Made by a program: the position numbers and the translations under genes. This document shows positions 54,244-64,000 of a DNA stretch of 64,000 nt, in pieces. The notes under the pieces are model-generated. The model was not told where the DNA came from and did no database searches. It saw only the letters and a program-made list of their open reading frames with translations. Positions within the stretch are counted from its first letter, which is position 1; each line of letters opens with the position of its first letter. The stretch spans positions 43,840,996 to 43,904,995 of the forward strand of contig CM055110.1 in the NCBI GenBank assembly GCA_029204225.1, given 5' to 3'. The DNA is from Diphasiastrum complanatum (lineage: Eukaryota > Streptophyta > Lycopodiopsida > Lycopodiales > Lycopodiaceae).

Positions 54244-55053
54244 TGGCAAAAATCTAGCTTGGTATTTTTTATGATAGAAGTTTGTAAGTGAATCTCACAT
54301 GTGTGGAGGATGTTCCCACGTGTGGAGAATTGTAAAGTAAATCAAAATGTTTGATGTAAGGGTCTCATAGAATTTCATAGTCAAGCATTTGGGTGTAGGA
54401 TGTTGATAGAGTCAAATTTGGCATAGATGGCAAATTATCCATTTCCACTTGTAATGCCACTATTGAGCCAAAATAGAGCCAAACTTGTGCCAATTAGAGT
54501 GTAGACAAGTGTCATGCTTTTTTTTGATGAAGCTTAAGAGGTCCAATAGGATTTAGAGGTGGAACCTTGTGAGGTCCAATAGAAAATTGAGGTGTGCTTG
54601 AATATAGTCCAATAGAATTTAGAGGTGCATGGATCAATGGTCCAATAGGATTAAGAGGTGGCAAAGTGTGATCCAATCATAGTTAAGCATAGTGGTAGCT
54701 CATGAATCTATTAGTATCATTGTACTCCTCCTTTTGGATCTAATTGATTTTGAGATTGAGTGGATTTTGAGTGTCATTGAATTTCTAGCTTGCTCTCTCT
54801 ACCCGAGAGCTCATGATGGTTTTTCTCTCTCTACCTGAGGAGAGCAGATTGTTTGTACTTAGAATACTTTTGGAACACTTCCCACACGTGTGAGTGAGAG
54901 TTGGAAGTGATTGAATGCATGTAGTAGCGTGTTTTTGCCATAGAATCAAAGATAGATCTTGAATCTCAATCTAGTCTTGATCTTGGTGCATCTACACACC
55001 TTAGGAGATCACAAGTACATGTAGTGGACAATCCACACGTGTGAAAATCAACA
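54244..55053 (+). repeat. First LTR of the array
   Basis: Starts TGGCAAAAATCTAGC, ends ATCAACA, followed by the primer site TGGTATTAGAGCC. Contains ACGTGT-type palindromes at both ends and a 'ctctctctacc' motif. Confidence 0.85.
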
Positions 55054-55066
55054 TGGTATTAGAGCC
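55054..55066 (+). other. Primer binding site, first unit
   Basis: TGGTATTAGAGCC, tRNA-iMet type with one change. Confidence 0.85.
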
Positions 55067-55750
55067 TACCTAAGGTTACCATGCATTTTGATCCATTTGA
55101 GTGAAAACTATTCATCAATCTTGAGCTAGAAATTGTCAAGGCCCATTTTCCTAGCTATCTTGTTCAATTTTGGATCAAAAGAGATCAAAGGACATTGATT
55201 GGGTCTGACCTGGTACTGTACGGAATCAGGTGCTCAGACACGTGTGAGGAACATCCAATTTCAGTTTGGGAGTTCTCTTTCATGTTTGATCCAAAAATCT
55301 TGCTAGATGGCTTGTTTTGAAGCTATTTTTGTCTAGTTTCTGATGCAATCAATTTCATTCCATTTGGTTGAGCCAATCAAAAGCTATAAGCTTTTGAAGA
55401 GGGTTAGGTAGGGCACCTAGACCTGGGTGAACACATTTGGTTTGGTCAAAAGATTGTTTGCTTGATCCAAAATCACAGTTGAATGCTTACCAATCTCATC
55501 TATATGTGATCTAGGCATTGTTTTGAGATCTTAGCCATTTTGTTTCATGCAATATCATTGTATTTGAGTCAAATTTGGTTTCTTAGTGTATTTCACACGT
55601 GCTAAGAGTGTTTGATCCTAACCTAGTCAGAATCATCTCACAGTTTGTTGCAAGATCTTGCATAGGAGATGGTAGCACACCATTATTGGATCCTATAGTG
55701 AGAGAGGAGCAACATTTTTTGTTCATCACTTTTATTTATCTCCACTTTAC

Positions 55751-56689
55751 ATGACTTCAATGAGTTCATACTTGTTGCAACCAAGTGAGAGATTGTCTAC
55801 TTCCAATTATTCAATATGGAAGTTGAGGATGGAGTCCATCTTGATACTCCAAGATGTGATGGACATTGTACTTGGGATTGAGGAGGAGCCTCAAGTCCTT
55901 CAAGAAGTACAAAAATACAAGAAGAGAGCTAGGATGGCTCTCCACTACATTAAGATGAATGTCTCTAATGAGATATTGAGGGAGATTGGTGATTGTTCTA
56001 CATCCAAGGAAGCTTGGGATTGTCTCAAGTCCATCTATGAGACTAAGAACACCTCTAGGCTCCTCACTCTTAGAAATCAGATATTCCAAAGTAGTCAAAA
56101 GAGTGATGAGAGTGCATCTAATTATGTTTTGAGAGTCAAGGATATTCATAGGGAGCTTGCATGTATTGGTGACTCAATCAATCAAAGTGAGCTAGTCCAA
56201 GTCATTCTCAATGGCTTGAGAGATGAATATGACAACCTTGTCCAATCCTATGCTATTAAGGAGGAGCTACCTAGTCTGGAGGCCCTTCAAAGTGTGCCTA
56301 TTTCTGAAGAATCAAGACAAGAGTACAAACTCTTGAGGATAAACACGCTATCACTCAATCATGATGATTGCAAAGTTCTATTTGCCAAGCACAAAGAGAG
56401 GAGTAAGAAGCAACACCATCACTTCTCTAATGACAAAGCTAAATACCAAGATGGAGAGGAGGAGGATACCTCTCATGCTTCTACTTCAAATCTCAAGAAG
56501 AAGAAGATCAAGTGCTTTTATTGTGGCAAGAAAGGCCATTATGCCACCAATTGCTTCAAGAAGAAGAATCAACTCAATCAAGCCAACATCACCAATGAGA
56601 AAGAAGACTATATTGCAAGTGATGGAGAAGGCTCTCTTATGGCATCAAGCCTCTCCTCTTCCACCTGTGAGAAATTGGCAAAAATCTAG
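55751..56689 (+). CDS. Copia gag, intact open frame (312 residues)
   Basis: Gag of a copia element: it forms the virus-like particle and binds the element RNA. The ATG lies about 700 bp after the primer site. The N-terminal part has L-S-T-S-N-Y-S-I-W-K-L-R-M, the standard start of this gag type, followed by the helical gag domain. The C-terminal zinc knuckle C-F-Y-C-G-K-K-G-H-Y-A-T-N-C is complete. After the point where copia C continues into the protease, the frame runs into the next LTR and stops at 56,687-56,689. So the unit encodes Gag only, as in non-autonomous gag-type elements; transposition would need pol from elsewhere. Frame uninterrupted. Confidence 0.85.
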   Translation: MTSMSSYLLQPSERLSTSNYSIWKLRMESILILQDVMDIVLGIEEEPQVLQEVQKYKKRARMALHYIKMNVSNEILREIGDCSTSKEAWDCLKSIYETKNTSRLLTLRNQIFQSSQKSDESASNYVLRVKDIHRELACIGDSINQSELVQVILNGLRDEYDNLVQSYAIKEELPSLEALQSVPISEESRQEYKLLRINTLSLNHDDCKVLFAKHKERSKKQHHHFSNDKAKYQDGEEEDTSHASTSNLKKKKIKCFYCGKKGHYATNCFKKKNQLNQANITNEKEDYIASDGEGSLMASSLSSSTCEKLAKI

Positions 56690-57485
56690 CTTGGTATTTT
56701 TTATGATAGAAGTTTGTAAGTGAATCTCACATGTGTGGAGGATGTTCCCACGTGTGGAGAATTGTAAAGTAAATCAAAATGTTTGATATAGGGGTCTCAT
56801 AGAATTTCATACTCAAGCATTTAGGTGTAGGATGTTGATAGGGTCAAATTTGGCATAGATGGCAAATTATCCATTTCCACTTGTAATGCCACTATTGAGC
56901 CTAAATAGAGCCAAACTTGTGCCAATTAGAGTGTAGACAAGTGTCATGCTTTTGTTTGATGAAGCTTAAGAGGTCCAATAGGATTTAGAGGTGGAACCTT
57001 GTGAGGTCCAATAGAAAATTGAGGTGTGCTTGAATATAGTCCAATAGAATTTAGAGGTGCATGGATCAATGGTCCAATAGGATTAAGAGGTGGCAAAGTG
57101 TGATCCAATCATAGTTAAGCATAGTGGTAGCTCATGAATCTATTAGTATCATTGTACTCCTCTTTTTGGATCTAATTGATTTTGAGATTGAGTGGATTTT
57201 GAGTGTCATTGAATTTCTAGCTTTCTCTCTCTACCCGAGAGCTCTTGATGCATTTTCTCTCTCTACCCGAGGAGAGCAGCTTGTTTTTACTTAGATTATT
57301 TTTTGAATATTTCCCACACGTGTGAGTGAGAGTTGGAAGTGATTGAATGCATGTAGTAGTGTGTTTTTGCCATAGAATCCAAGATTGATCTTGAATCTCA
57401 ATCTAGTCTTGATCTTGGTGCATCTACACACCTTAGGAGATCACAAGTACATGTAGTGGACAGTCCACACGTGTGAAAATCAACA
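56676..57485 (+). repeat. Second (shared) LTR of the array
   Basis: Same length and ends as the first LTR. It serves as 3' LTR of the first unit and 5' LTR of the second. The only candidate polypurine stretch before it is a short GTGAGAAA. Confidence 0.85.
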
Positions 57486-57498
57486 TGGTATCAGAGCC
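57486..57498 (+). other. Primer binding site, second unit
   Basis: TGGTATCAGAGCC, a perfect tRNA-iMet-type site. Confidence 0.9.
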
Positions 57499-58242
57499 TA
57501 CCTAAGGTTACCATGCATTTTGATCCATTTGAGTGAAAACTATTCATCAATCTTGAGCTAGAAATTGTCAAGGCCCATTTTCCTAGCTATCTTGTTCAAT
57601 TTTGGATCAAAAGAGATCAAAAGGACATTGATTGGGTCTGACCTGGTACTGTACGGAATCAGGTGCTCAGACACGTGTGAGGAACATCCAATTTCAGTTT
57701 GGGAGTTCTCTTTCATGTTTGATCCAAAAATCTTGCTAGATAGCTTGTTTTGAAGCTATTTTTGTCTAGTTTCTGATGCAATCAGTTTCATTCCATTTGA
57801 TTGAGCCAATCAAAAGTTATAAGCTTTTGAAGAGGGTTAGGTAGGGCACCTAGACCTGGGTGGACACATTTGGTTTGGTCAAAAGATTGCTTGTTTGATC
57901 CAAAATCACAGTTGAATGCTTACCAATCTCATCTATATGTGATCTAAGCAGTGTTTTGAGATCTTAGCCATTTTGTTTCATGCAATATCATTGTATTTGA
58001 GTCAAATTTGGTTTCTTAGTGTATTTCACACGTGCTAAGAGTGTTTGATCCTAACTTTGCCCATACTCCATCATTTGATGTGAAGTAGATCTAGTTTTGG
58101 AGAGATTGAGATAGCTAGTGAGAATCATCTCACAGTTTGTTGCAAGATCTTGCATAGGAGATGGTAGCACACCATTATTGGATCCTATAATGAGAGAGAA
58201 GCAACATTTTTTGTTCATCACTTTTATTTATCTCCACTTTAC

Positions 58243-58713
58243 ATGACTTCAATGAGTTCATACTTGCTGCAACCAAGTGAGAGATTGTCTACTTCCAATT
58301 ATTCAATATGGAAGTTGAGGATGGAGTCCATCTTGATACTCCAAGGTGTGACGGACATTGTACTTGGGATTGAGGAGGAGCCTCAAGTCCTTCAAGAAGT
58401 ACAAAAATACAAGAAGAGAGCTAGGATGGCTCTCCACTACATTAAGATGAATGTCTCTAATGAGATATTGAGGGAGGTTGGTGATTGTTCTACATCCAAG
58501 GAAGCTTGGGATTGTCTCAAGTCCATCTATGAGGCTAAGAACACCTCTAGGCTCCTCACTCTTAGAAATCAAATATTCCAAAGTAGTCAAAAGAGTGATG
58601 AGAGTGCATCTAATTATGTTTTGAGAGTCAAGGATATTCATAGGGAGCTTGCATGTAATGGTGACTTAATCAATCAAAGTGCGCTAGTCCAAGTCATGTG
58701 TGGAGAATTGTAA
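58243..58713 (+). pseudogene. Copia gag, truncated (second unit)
   Basis: Nearly identical to the first gag for its first 150 or so codons. At about 58,697 the frame jumps into LTR sequence ('aagtcat' joined to 'gtgtggagaattg') and stops at 58,713. The zinc knuckle is lost. The LTR contains GTGTGGAG twice just there, and the join uses this repeat context. Confidence 0.88.
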
Positions 58714-59433
58714 AGTAAATCAAAATGTTTGAGATAGGGGTCTCATAGAATTTCATAGTCAAGATTTAGGTGTAGGATGTTAATGGTCAAATTTGGCATA
58801 GATGGCAAATTATCCATTTCCACTTGTAATGCCACTATTGAGCCAAAATAAAGTAGGAGGCCAAACTTGTGCCAATTAGAGTGTAGACAAGTGTAATGCT
58901 TTTGTTTGATGAAGTTTAAGAGGTCCAATAGGATTTAGAGGTGGAACCATGTGTGGTCCAATAGGAATTTGAGGTGTGCTTGAATATAGTCCAATAGAAT
59001 TTAGAGGTGCATGGATCAATGGTCCAATAGGATTAAGAGGTGGCAAAGTGTGATCCAATCATAGTTAAGCATAGTGGTAGCTCATGAATCTACTAATATC
59101 ATTGTACTCCTCATTTGGATCTAATTGATTTTGAGATTGAGTGGATTTTGATTGTCATTGAATTTCTAGTTTCTCTCTCTACCCGAGAGCTCATGATGGT
59201 TTTTCTCTCTCTACCCGAGGAGAGCAGCTTGTTTTTACTTAGAATACTTTTGGAACACTTCCCACACGTGTGAGTGAGAGTTGGAAGTGATTGAATGCAT
59301 GTAGTAGTGTGTTTTTGCCATAGAATCAAAGATAGATCCTTAATCTCAATCTAGTCTTGATCTTGGTGCATCTACACACCTTAGGAGATCACAAGTACAT
59401 GTAGTGGACAATCCACACGTGTGAAATTCAACA
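58697..59433 (+). repeat. Third LTR of the array, 5'-truncated
   Basis: Lacks the first 80-90 bp of the LTR; otherwise collinear, ending ATTCAACA at 59,433. Confidence 0.85.
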
Positions 59434-59846
59434 ATTGCAACAAGAAATGTCGATTGGTTGAATATCAGAGTGGTTGTGTATTTTTCTTGTTAGTTCAGAT
59501 CCCAGATGATGATGAAATTTCTGTTGCTGACCCTCCCTTTTCATCATCCTCCGTTCAGTCAGCTATTAAGGACATCGGTCACTTTCTTATCGACACTTTT
59601 GATAGGGAAAGTGACTTTATAAATATAAATACTGATTCTCTACAAGATTCTTTTATTGGCCAAAATACATCTGCTGATGAATCCAACCCTACAGAGGATT
59701 CTAAATGTCTATTCAATTTGCTTGTATATTATATTAATGACAATGTATATTTTACTACTGCTGATTTATGTAAATTTTTTACTATTGTGAAGACGAGGTT
59801 CTATGTTTATTATCCGGCACAATTTTTGAATTCTCCGAATTCGTAG
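59434..59846 (+). other. Open frame of unknown nature right of the array
   Basis: After an acceptor-like 'tttttcttgttagttcag' the plus strand is open for about 110 codons (I-P-D-D-D-E-I-S-V-A-D to stop at 59,846). It is acidic in the first half, followed by N-D-N-V-Y-F-T-T-A-D-L. The pattern weakly recalls Y-L-F-L-N-D-L in the unknown region at 17.9 kb. The opposite strand of the first 60 bases fits the H3-like gene. No family recognised. Confidence 0.3.
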
Positions 59847-59959
59847 ATTTTAAAACAGATGATCTTGTTGCTGGTATTAGGGTTTCGATGATGAGGAGGG
59901 AATTATGACTGCTGAAGAATGCTTGACCAAGACTTTATCAAATATAGCTGAGGATGGGC

Positions 59960-60228
59960 GAGGCAGACCATCCGATGAAGAATTCACGGCATTTCAATCC
60001 TCGTATGTGTATTATTTGTGTATCCTTTATGTTGAGAGTAATCATGGCAAATGCCTTGCCATCTCTCAATCTCCATTTGGTGATAATGGCTGCATCACCT
60101 TCTGGCTTGACTTTTGTGCCATCAACAACGTCTCACAGTTATTTGGCTAACAACATGACCTTCATTTTGAACTTCCAGAGATGCTAGTTCCCTCCATCGA
60201 GTCTCTTGATTAGAGAAGACTGATCCAT
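59960..60228 (-). pseudogene. Copia gag remnant
   Basis: The minus-strand ATG at 60,228 reads R-L-D-G-G-N-*-H-L-W-K-F-K-M-K, then D-V-V-D-G-T-K-V-K-P-E and D-G-K-A-F-A-M-I-T-L, the classical copia gag start. Three stops fall within the first 40 codons. It ends near 59,960. A different gag lineage from that of the array. Confidence 0.75.
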
Positions 60229-60356
60229 TCTGGTTGAGCAAGATCGTTGGTAGAAGCAACGATTTCGAAATACTATTGGCTGCATGCTTGCTAGTGCAAC
60301 ATCTTGATAGAAACAAGACTAATAATCCGCAATGGAAGTAGATTACTAGAATGTCC

Positions 60357-60368
60357 GCTCTGATACCA
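60357..60368 (-). other. Primer binding site of the gag remnant
   Basis: On the minus strand TGGTATCAGAGC, perfect, about 130 bp upstream of the gag ATG. The LTR would start at 60,369 (plus-strand TGTCAAAAATC); its other end is not determined. Confidence 0.8.
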
Positions 60369-62445
60369 TGTCAAAAATCAGTGGGAATGAGCAGAAGCTG
60401 GGAGCGAGTTTGGTGTGTGGATCGGAAGCACCATAGTTAGCAGCAGAACGTTCAAATTGAAAGATTCACAAATGTGCAAAGAACGATACAGTAGTAGGAC
60501 TGAAAGATTGCACTTTGAGTAATATCAAAACAATGAGTACAATTGCTTGAAGTGATAACTTCAGCTTACAATTGTTGAGTGTGATAATGCTGGCTATTTT
60601 TGAATAGATCTCAAAATCAGAAGAAGTTTCCTGATGAAGATTCTAGGATAATATCTTACAAAATATCTACAACTACCTTCTGTTGCAATTATTGCAACCG
60701 CCTCATTACAGTTAATGCATGTACAAAGTGGGTGAACTGTCAACATGAAGTCGTTGGTTTGGATTTAGACCGACAGTATCGAAATTTACAAGCATCGTAA
60801 AATATACACTGACTTAAAAAATACCGACTCAAAAAATATTTCATTTTTTGAGTTGCTCTAGTATCAAAAAATTCTGAAAACTTCGATCCTGAATTTTTTG
60901 ATCCCTTGAACAGAAATTTGAGTCTTCTGTTCTGGTTTTTCAAGATGCTCATTATTGAATGGATTTGAGGCTGAGCATCAAATTCCAGCAATTATAAAGC
61001 TAAAACGTTTTGATTTCTTAAATCTGGGATATCTCTTTTGCATAAATGGATTTCAGAGGAATGATAGTTCTGCCACTCAGGTTGAAAATATTTGAAGGAA
61101 AAGTCCAGTTTGTAATAGAGTGAATCCTTTTGTGGAATGCACTTATTACTGACTCTTCATGGATTTAGATATTTTCGTATGTCATCTTTCCAGTTAACTT
61201 TTATGGAAATTGATAATTTCTTTAAAAGGAGGGGTGAAGTGATGGGATAATATTCTATCTGGGAATCTGTTGGTTGCATAGTTTTTGGAAGAGAACTAGT
61301 TGTGGTGTAGAAATGAGATTTCTGTCTGAGAGTAATTTCAGATAGATTCAGAGTAAGATACCTATTTGGAACTTTTTGAATAAGAGAAATTCTCTAGGGA
61401 TTGTGTGGACAATCTGGAACTAGAATAGGTTTGAATTTAAATCATTATCTATAAGTAGTATAGAGAAAAGTCAAAGGTTACTAATTACATTTTGATTGGA
61501 ATATGAGTAAGTTGATTAGAATTTAAGTCTGAGAGTTCTGTATTGAATCAACCTAATCTTAGTTTGAGTGCTAAGATCAAATAGGGGTTGATTGAGTGGA
61601 AGAAATTATGTAATTAGAGGTAAGTGGGATTGGATAACTGTTGAAGGTGAATGTTATTCATCTCAGAAATTTCCCGGATATGTTATTTACTTATGAGAAA
61701 TAGAAAATTTCTAGTAGCTGAGTTACAAGATTCTCAGTGAGATATGTCAATAACATATGTGGATTTTGGAGGAATCTGCCAGTTACAAATGTGGCTATGT
61801 ACTGGGTCATAGTGAGATTATTCACTTATGTGCACGATTAATCTTGTATGAATCTACAATGTATTCTTGGTTACTAGGGTTATTTGGTGCACTTAACCTA
61901 GTCGGTGAACATAAAAATATGATCAAGTATTGTTTTGATAGATACTTGCAGAGTTAACAAATCTTTCTATGAAAGATTTATGGATACTGATAATTGATTT
62001 GTTGAGGATCTAAATGTGGTGTCATACTAGTATAATTGAATTTTGCACCTATACATTAAGATTTTGAGTCATTGGCAATTAACTTGAGTAGTTGATTACT
62101 CCAAGATGAAGTCAATTAGTAAAATGATTAGCATCATGATTCATCAGTTAAAATTATGTGCATTGGATATACAGTATTCTTGGTATAGAGTATTCCTTTG
62201 TTGAGGAATAGACTCAGTTCGTTAGTGATTGTATCCTAGAGCGCTCAATTGGATAACGAATGATAATGGTTCCAAGAATGTGTTGACAGATCCTCTGATC
62301 CAGAGGATCTGTTGGTTTTAAAATTAATTCTTTCTTACTTCTACCTATCAGCAGAGATGGTGGGTTCTTCTTGAGATTGTCATTCTTGTTTTAAACCCAA
62401 GATCAAACAGAAGGGAACAGATTGTCATTGTAGTATATTTTTTTT
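60369..62445. other. LTR start and AT-rich featureless DNA
   Basis: The first few hundred bases should be the LTR of the copia remnant. Beyond about 60.6 kb only short broken frames occur. A small Cys-rich stretch near 60.68 kb (C-C-N-Y-C on the plus strand) is not assignable. Confidence 0.35.
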
Positions 62446-63442
62446 TGTGTCCTGCCTGTCAGAGGACTACTCAGGGTCGTCTCTCTTGAACGCACTTACA
62501 TTCATACATAGATGCAAGCCAAGAACGCTCATTCACAGGTCAAAGTGCATCCCAAATGAACATTCAGCAGATTCTACAGCTATCTACTCCTAAAAATGAA
62601 CTGAATCAGAGCCTAAGCATTACTAAACTGAGCTACACTTGCATAAATTGACAAAACAAGAAACAAGAACTAATCTATAGCATGTTAGAAGTCCAAGAAT
62701 CAAGAAACCAACTAGTCTTTTGATTCTTGGACATCCCAAGAACATCAAGAACTGGATTGTAAAGAGATATGCAAGAACTACACCATAGATCCAGCCTATT
62801 TAGTTTACCTGAATGCTGGTCTCTACATTAATCCACAAACAAGAAAAGAAACTAATCCACTCTATGAAAGCAGCAAATCTAATCCACTCTACAATCCACA
62901 ACCACACACAAAAGGAGGGAAGGGCCAGATCATAAATGCATCACTCAAGAAACAAGCATGATCAAGGAGCTCAATGGATGCACCAAACTCGTGAAGGCTC
63001 TTCTCATTTCAGCATGGAGTTGATACAATTCACAAAAAGCTCCTCTACTCAAAGAGGGAGTCTCTTAAATAAGAAAGAGAGCTCCTTAGGTGGCATCCTA
63101 GTGAAATTTCCACATTTTTCAATTTACAAGTGGAATAATGCTCTCCATTAGAGGTCACCATTAGAAGGTGGCTCACTCTACTTTCTTTAAGAGAGGTCTA
63201 CTTGCATTTATTACATTTGCCTAGAAATACTAGTCCCTACATGGTCATTCTATCTTCCGGGATTCACCACGAGGCTTACACAGTTCTTGCTTGCCATTCC
63301 TAACTAGCAGTTCTCGGCTCTCATACTTGGCTCTCAATCTTTGTTGGTCTCGTCCTCTCAGAGATCTCCTCGGTCTAAGGTGAGAGGTGTTCTTAAGTTG
63401 CTCTGTCCGAGTATATCGGGGATTCGTCAGAATCAACCAACA
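62446..63442 (-). repeat. LTR of family X, minus orientation
   Basis: The reverse complement begins TGTTGGTTGATTC and follows 1158-1932 block by block, with extra sequence in the second half (997 against 775 bp). TATA-like 'cttatttaagag' on the minus strand near 63,068. Flanks show no 5-bp duplication (cattt and aaaaa). Confidence 0.65.
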
Positions 63443-64000
63443 AAATGATAACTGAATTTTTGAGAAATTCAGCAGATCTTTGGATATCTAGATTTAGTTC
63501 TAGATAGTAAATCTAAGTTTTTGTTGCTGAAGATGGTGGTGATATAATTCTGGTATGCTTTCTATCTCTGACTACCTGATGGTTTGGAATTTGATAACTC
63601 ACATTTTGGTATGTTGAGTAATTTCCAATTTAACTAATTGAGTTGAGATTTCAGTTTAGCACTTTGAAAGTGCAAATCTCTTTACTCTAGTATTTTATTG
63701 AGACCTATTGGATCTCGCATGCATATCTCGTAAGGTAAGATTGTTTGTGCTTATCGAGAGTTTTTCTTACCTTAGTGGATGGTATTCTGCTACAGATTGT
63801 AGTCTATTTGTGTTTGTGTACAAGTTCAATCTAGGTCTCTAAACTATGGGAGACAGTAAAAACTATTAAGATTTAGATGGATTGTTGATTTCTTGCATGA
63901 GATGCTAGAAATAGGGCTATGAACTCTTTAGAAGTAATTACAGTACTGAGTACTATGGATTGAGTTATAATTGTTTGAGACTTGATCGATCTCCTAGAGA
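63443..64000. other. Unassigned sequence at the window end
   Basis: AT-rich, no recognised coding region or repeat. Confidence 0.4.

Larger units (their letters stand above)
54244..59433 (+). mobile_element. Tandem gag-only copia array (LTR-gag-LTR-gag-LTR)
   Basis: Three LTRs alternate with two internal regions consisting only of primer site, leader and gag. The LTRs are 54,244-55,053, 56,676-57,485 (both 810 bp) and a truncated third, 58,697-59,433. The two leaders and gags are nearly identical, apart from a 60-bp difference in the leader near 55.62/58.05 kb. No protease, integrase or RT sequence is present in either unit. AATTG occurs at both outer junctions. Confidence 0.88.

Noticed and set aside
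54241-59437. AATTG as a proven target duplication of the copia array
   Set aside because: AATTG is present at both junctions and joins the H3 frame, but with the canonical TG...CA ends the flanks do not match, and AATTG also precedes the internal LTR at 56.67 kb. Kept only as a suggestion.
59434-59500. A plus-strand protein starting left of the copia array and continuing right of it
   Set aside because: A plus-strand frame is open across the rejoined site, but the minus strand of the same bases matches histone H3 in an extended stretch, which is the stronger evidence.

Overview
The window looks like repeat-dominated nuclear DNA of a land plant. Evidence: an intron-containing plant-type pectinesterase gene, plant Ty1/copia and Ty3/gypsy LTR retrotransposons with tRNA-iMet- and tRNA-Asp-type primer sites, very long (GA)n/(TC)n and (GT)n(GA)n microsatellites, and AT-rich spacers. 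The species cannot be named from this sequence. Only one host gene looks intact: a secreted pectin methylesterase (five exons, 47.5-49.4 kb). Nearly everything else is mobile DNA in various stages of decay, nested several layers deep.

Left part (0-24 kb). It starts in the end of a gypsy LTR (1-169), followed by the chromodomain end of a chromovirus with its polypurine tract and 3' LTR (to about 1.14 kb), and a separate LTR (1.16-1.93 kb) whose relative lies inverted at the far right end. From 2 to 9 kb there is mostly unannotatable sequence with microsatellites and a pair of fold-back elements. From 9 to 22 kb lie four decayed copia elements, all on the minus strand: A (integrase joined to RNase H), B (chimeric), F (gag only) and C (gag-protease). 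Between F and C are a hairpin-rich repeat and an unrecognised broken coding region. From 22.2 to 25.0 kb lies a minus-strand gypsy fragment, G1 (gag, leader, primer site, LTR).

Centre (25-42 kb). A tRNA-Asp-like sequence including its CCA is fused to a second G1-type LTR (25.03-25.39 kb). That LTR is split by a DNA transposon of 16,325 bp (25,391-41,715), which has 35-bp terminal inverted repeats (34/35 identical) and an AATC target duplication. A paralogous uninterrupted LTR 0.85 kb away shows the pre-insertion state. The transposon carries a minus-strand unrecognised broken gene, a plus-strand broken gene resembling DUF7869 proteins, divergent TATA boxes, an 18-bp minisatellite and a palindrome-rich satellite. 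The satellite was in turn invaded by an almost complete gypsy element, G2 (TSD CCACA), one edge of which later suffered a 0.65-kb inversion.

Right part (42-64 kb). Copia D (hinge region, RT, RNase H, 3' LTR) abuts the split LTR. After an empty spacer comes the pectinesterase gene. From 51 to 60 kb are fragments of a second non-LTR coding cluster: an unrecognised plus-strand gene, a minus-strand Ulp1 (C48)-like protease gene and a histone H3-like C-terminus. The H3-like sequence is interrupted by a tandem array of gag-only copia units (LTR-gag-LTR-gag-LTR, 54.24-59.43 kb). The window ends with a copia gag remnant, featureless AT-rich DNA and the inverted LTR.

The most notable items are the DUF7869-type transposon with its empty site, the tRNA-Asp/LTR chimera, the gag-only copia array inside an H3-like gene, and the palindromic satellite with apparently matched changes in both arms.
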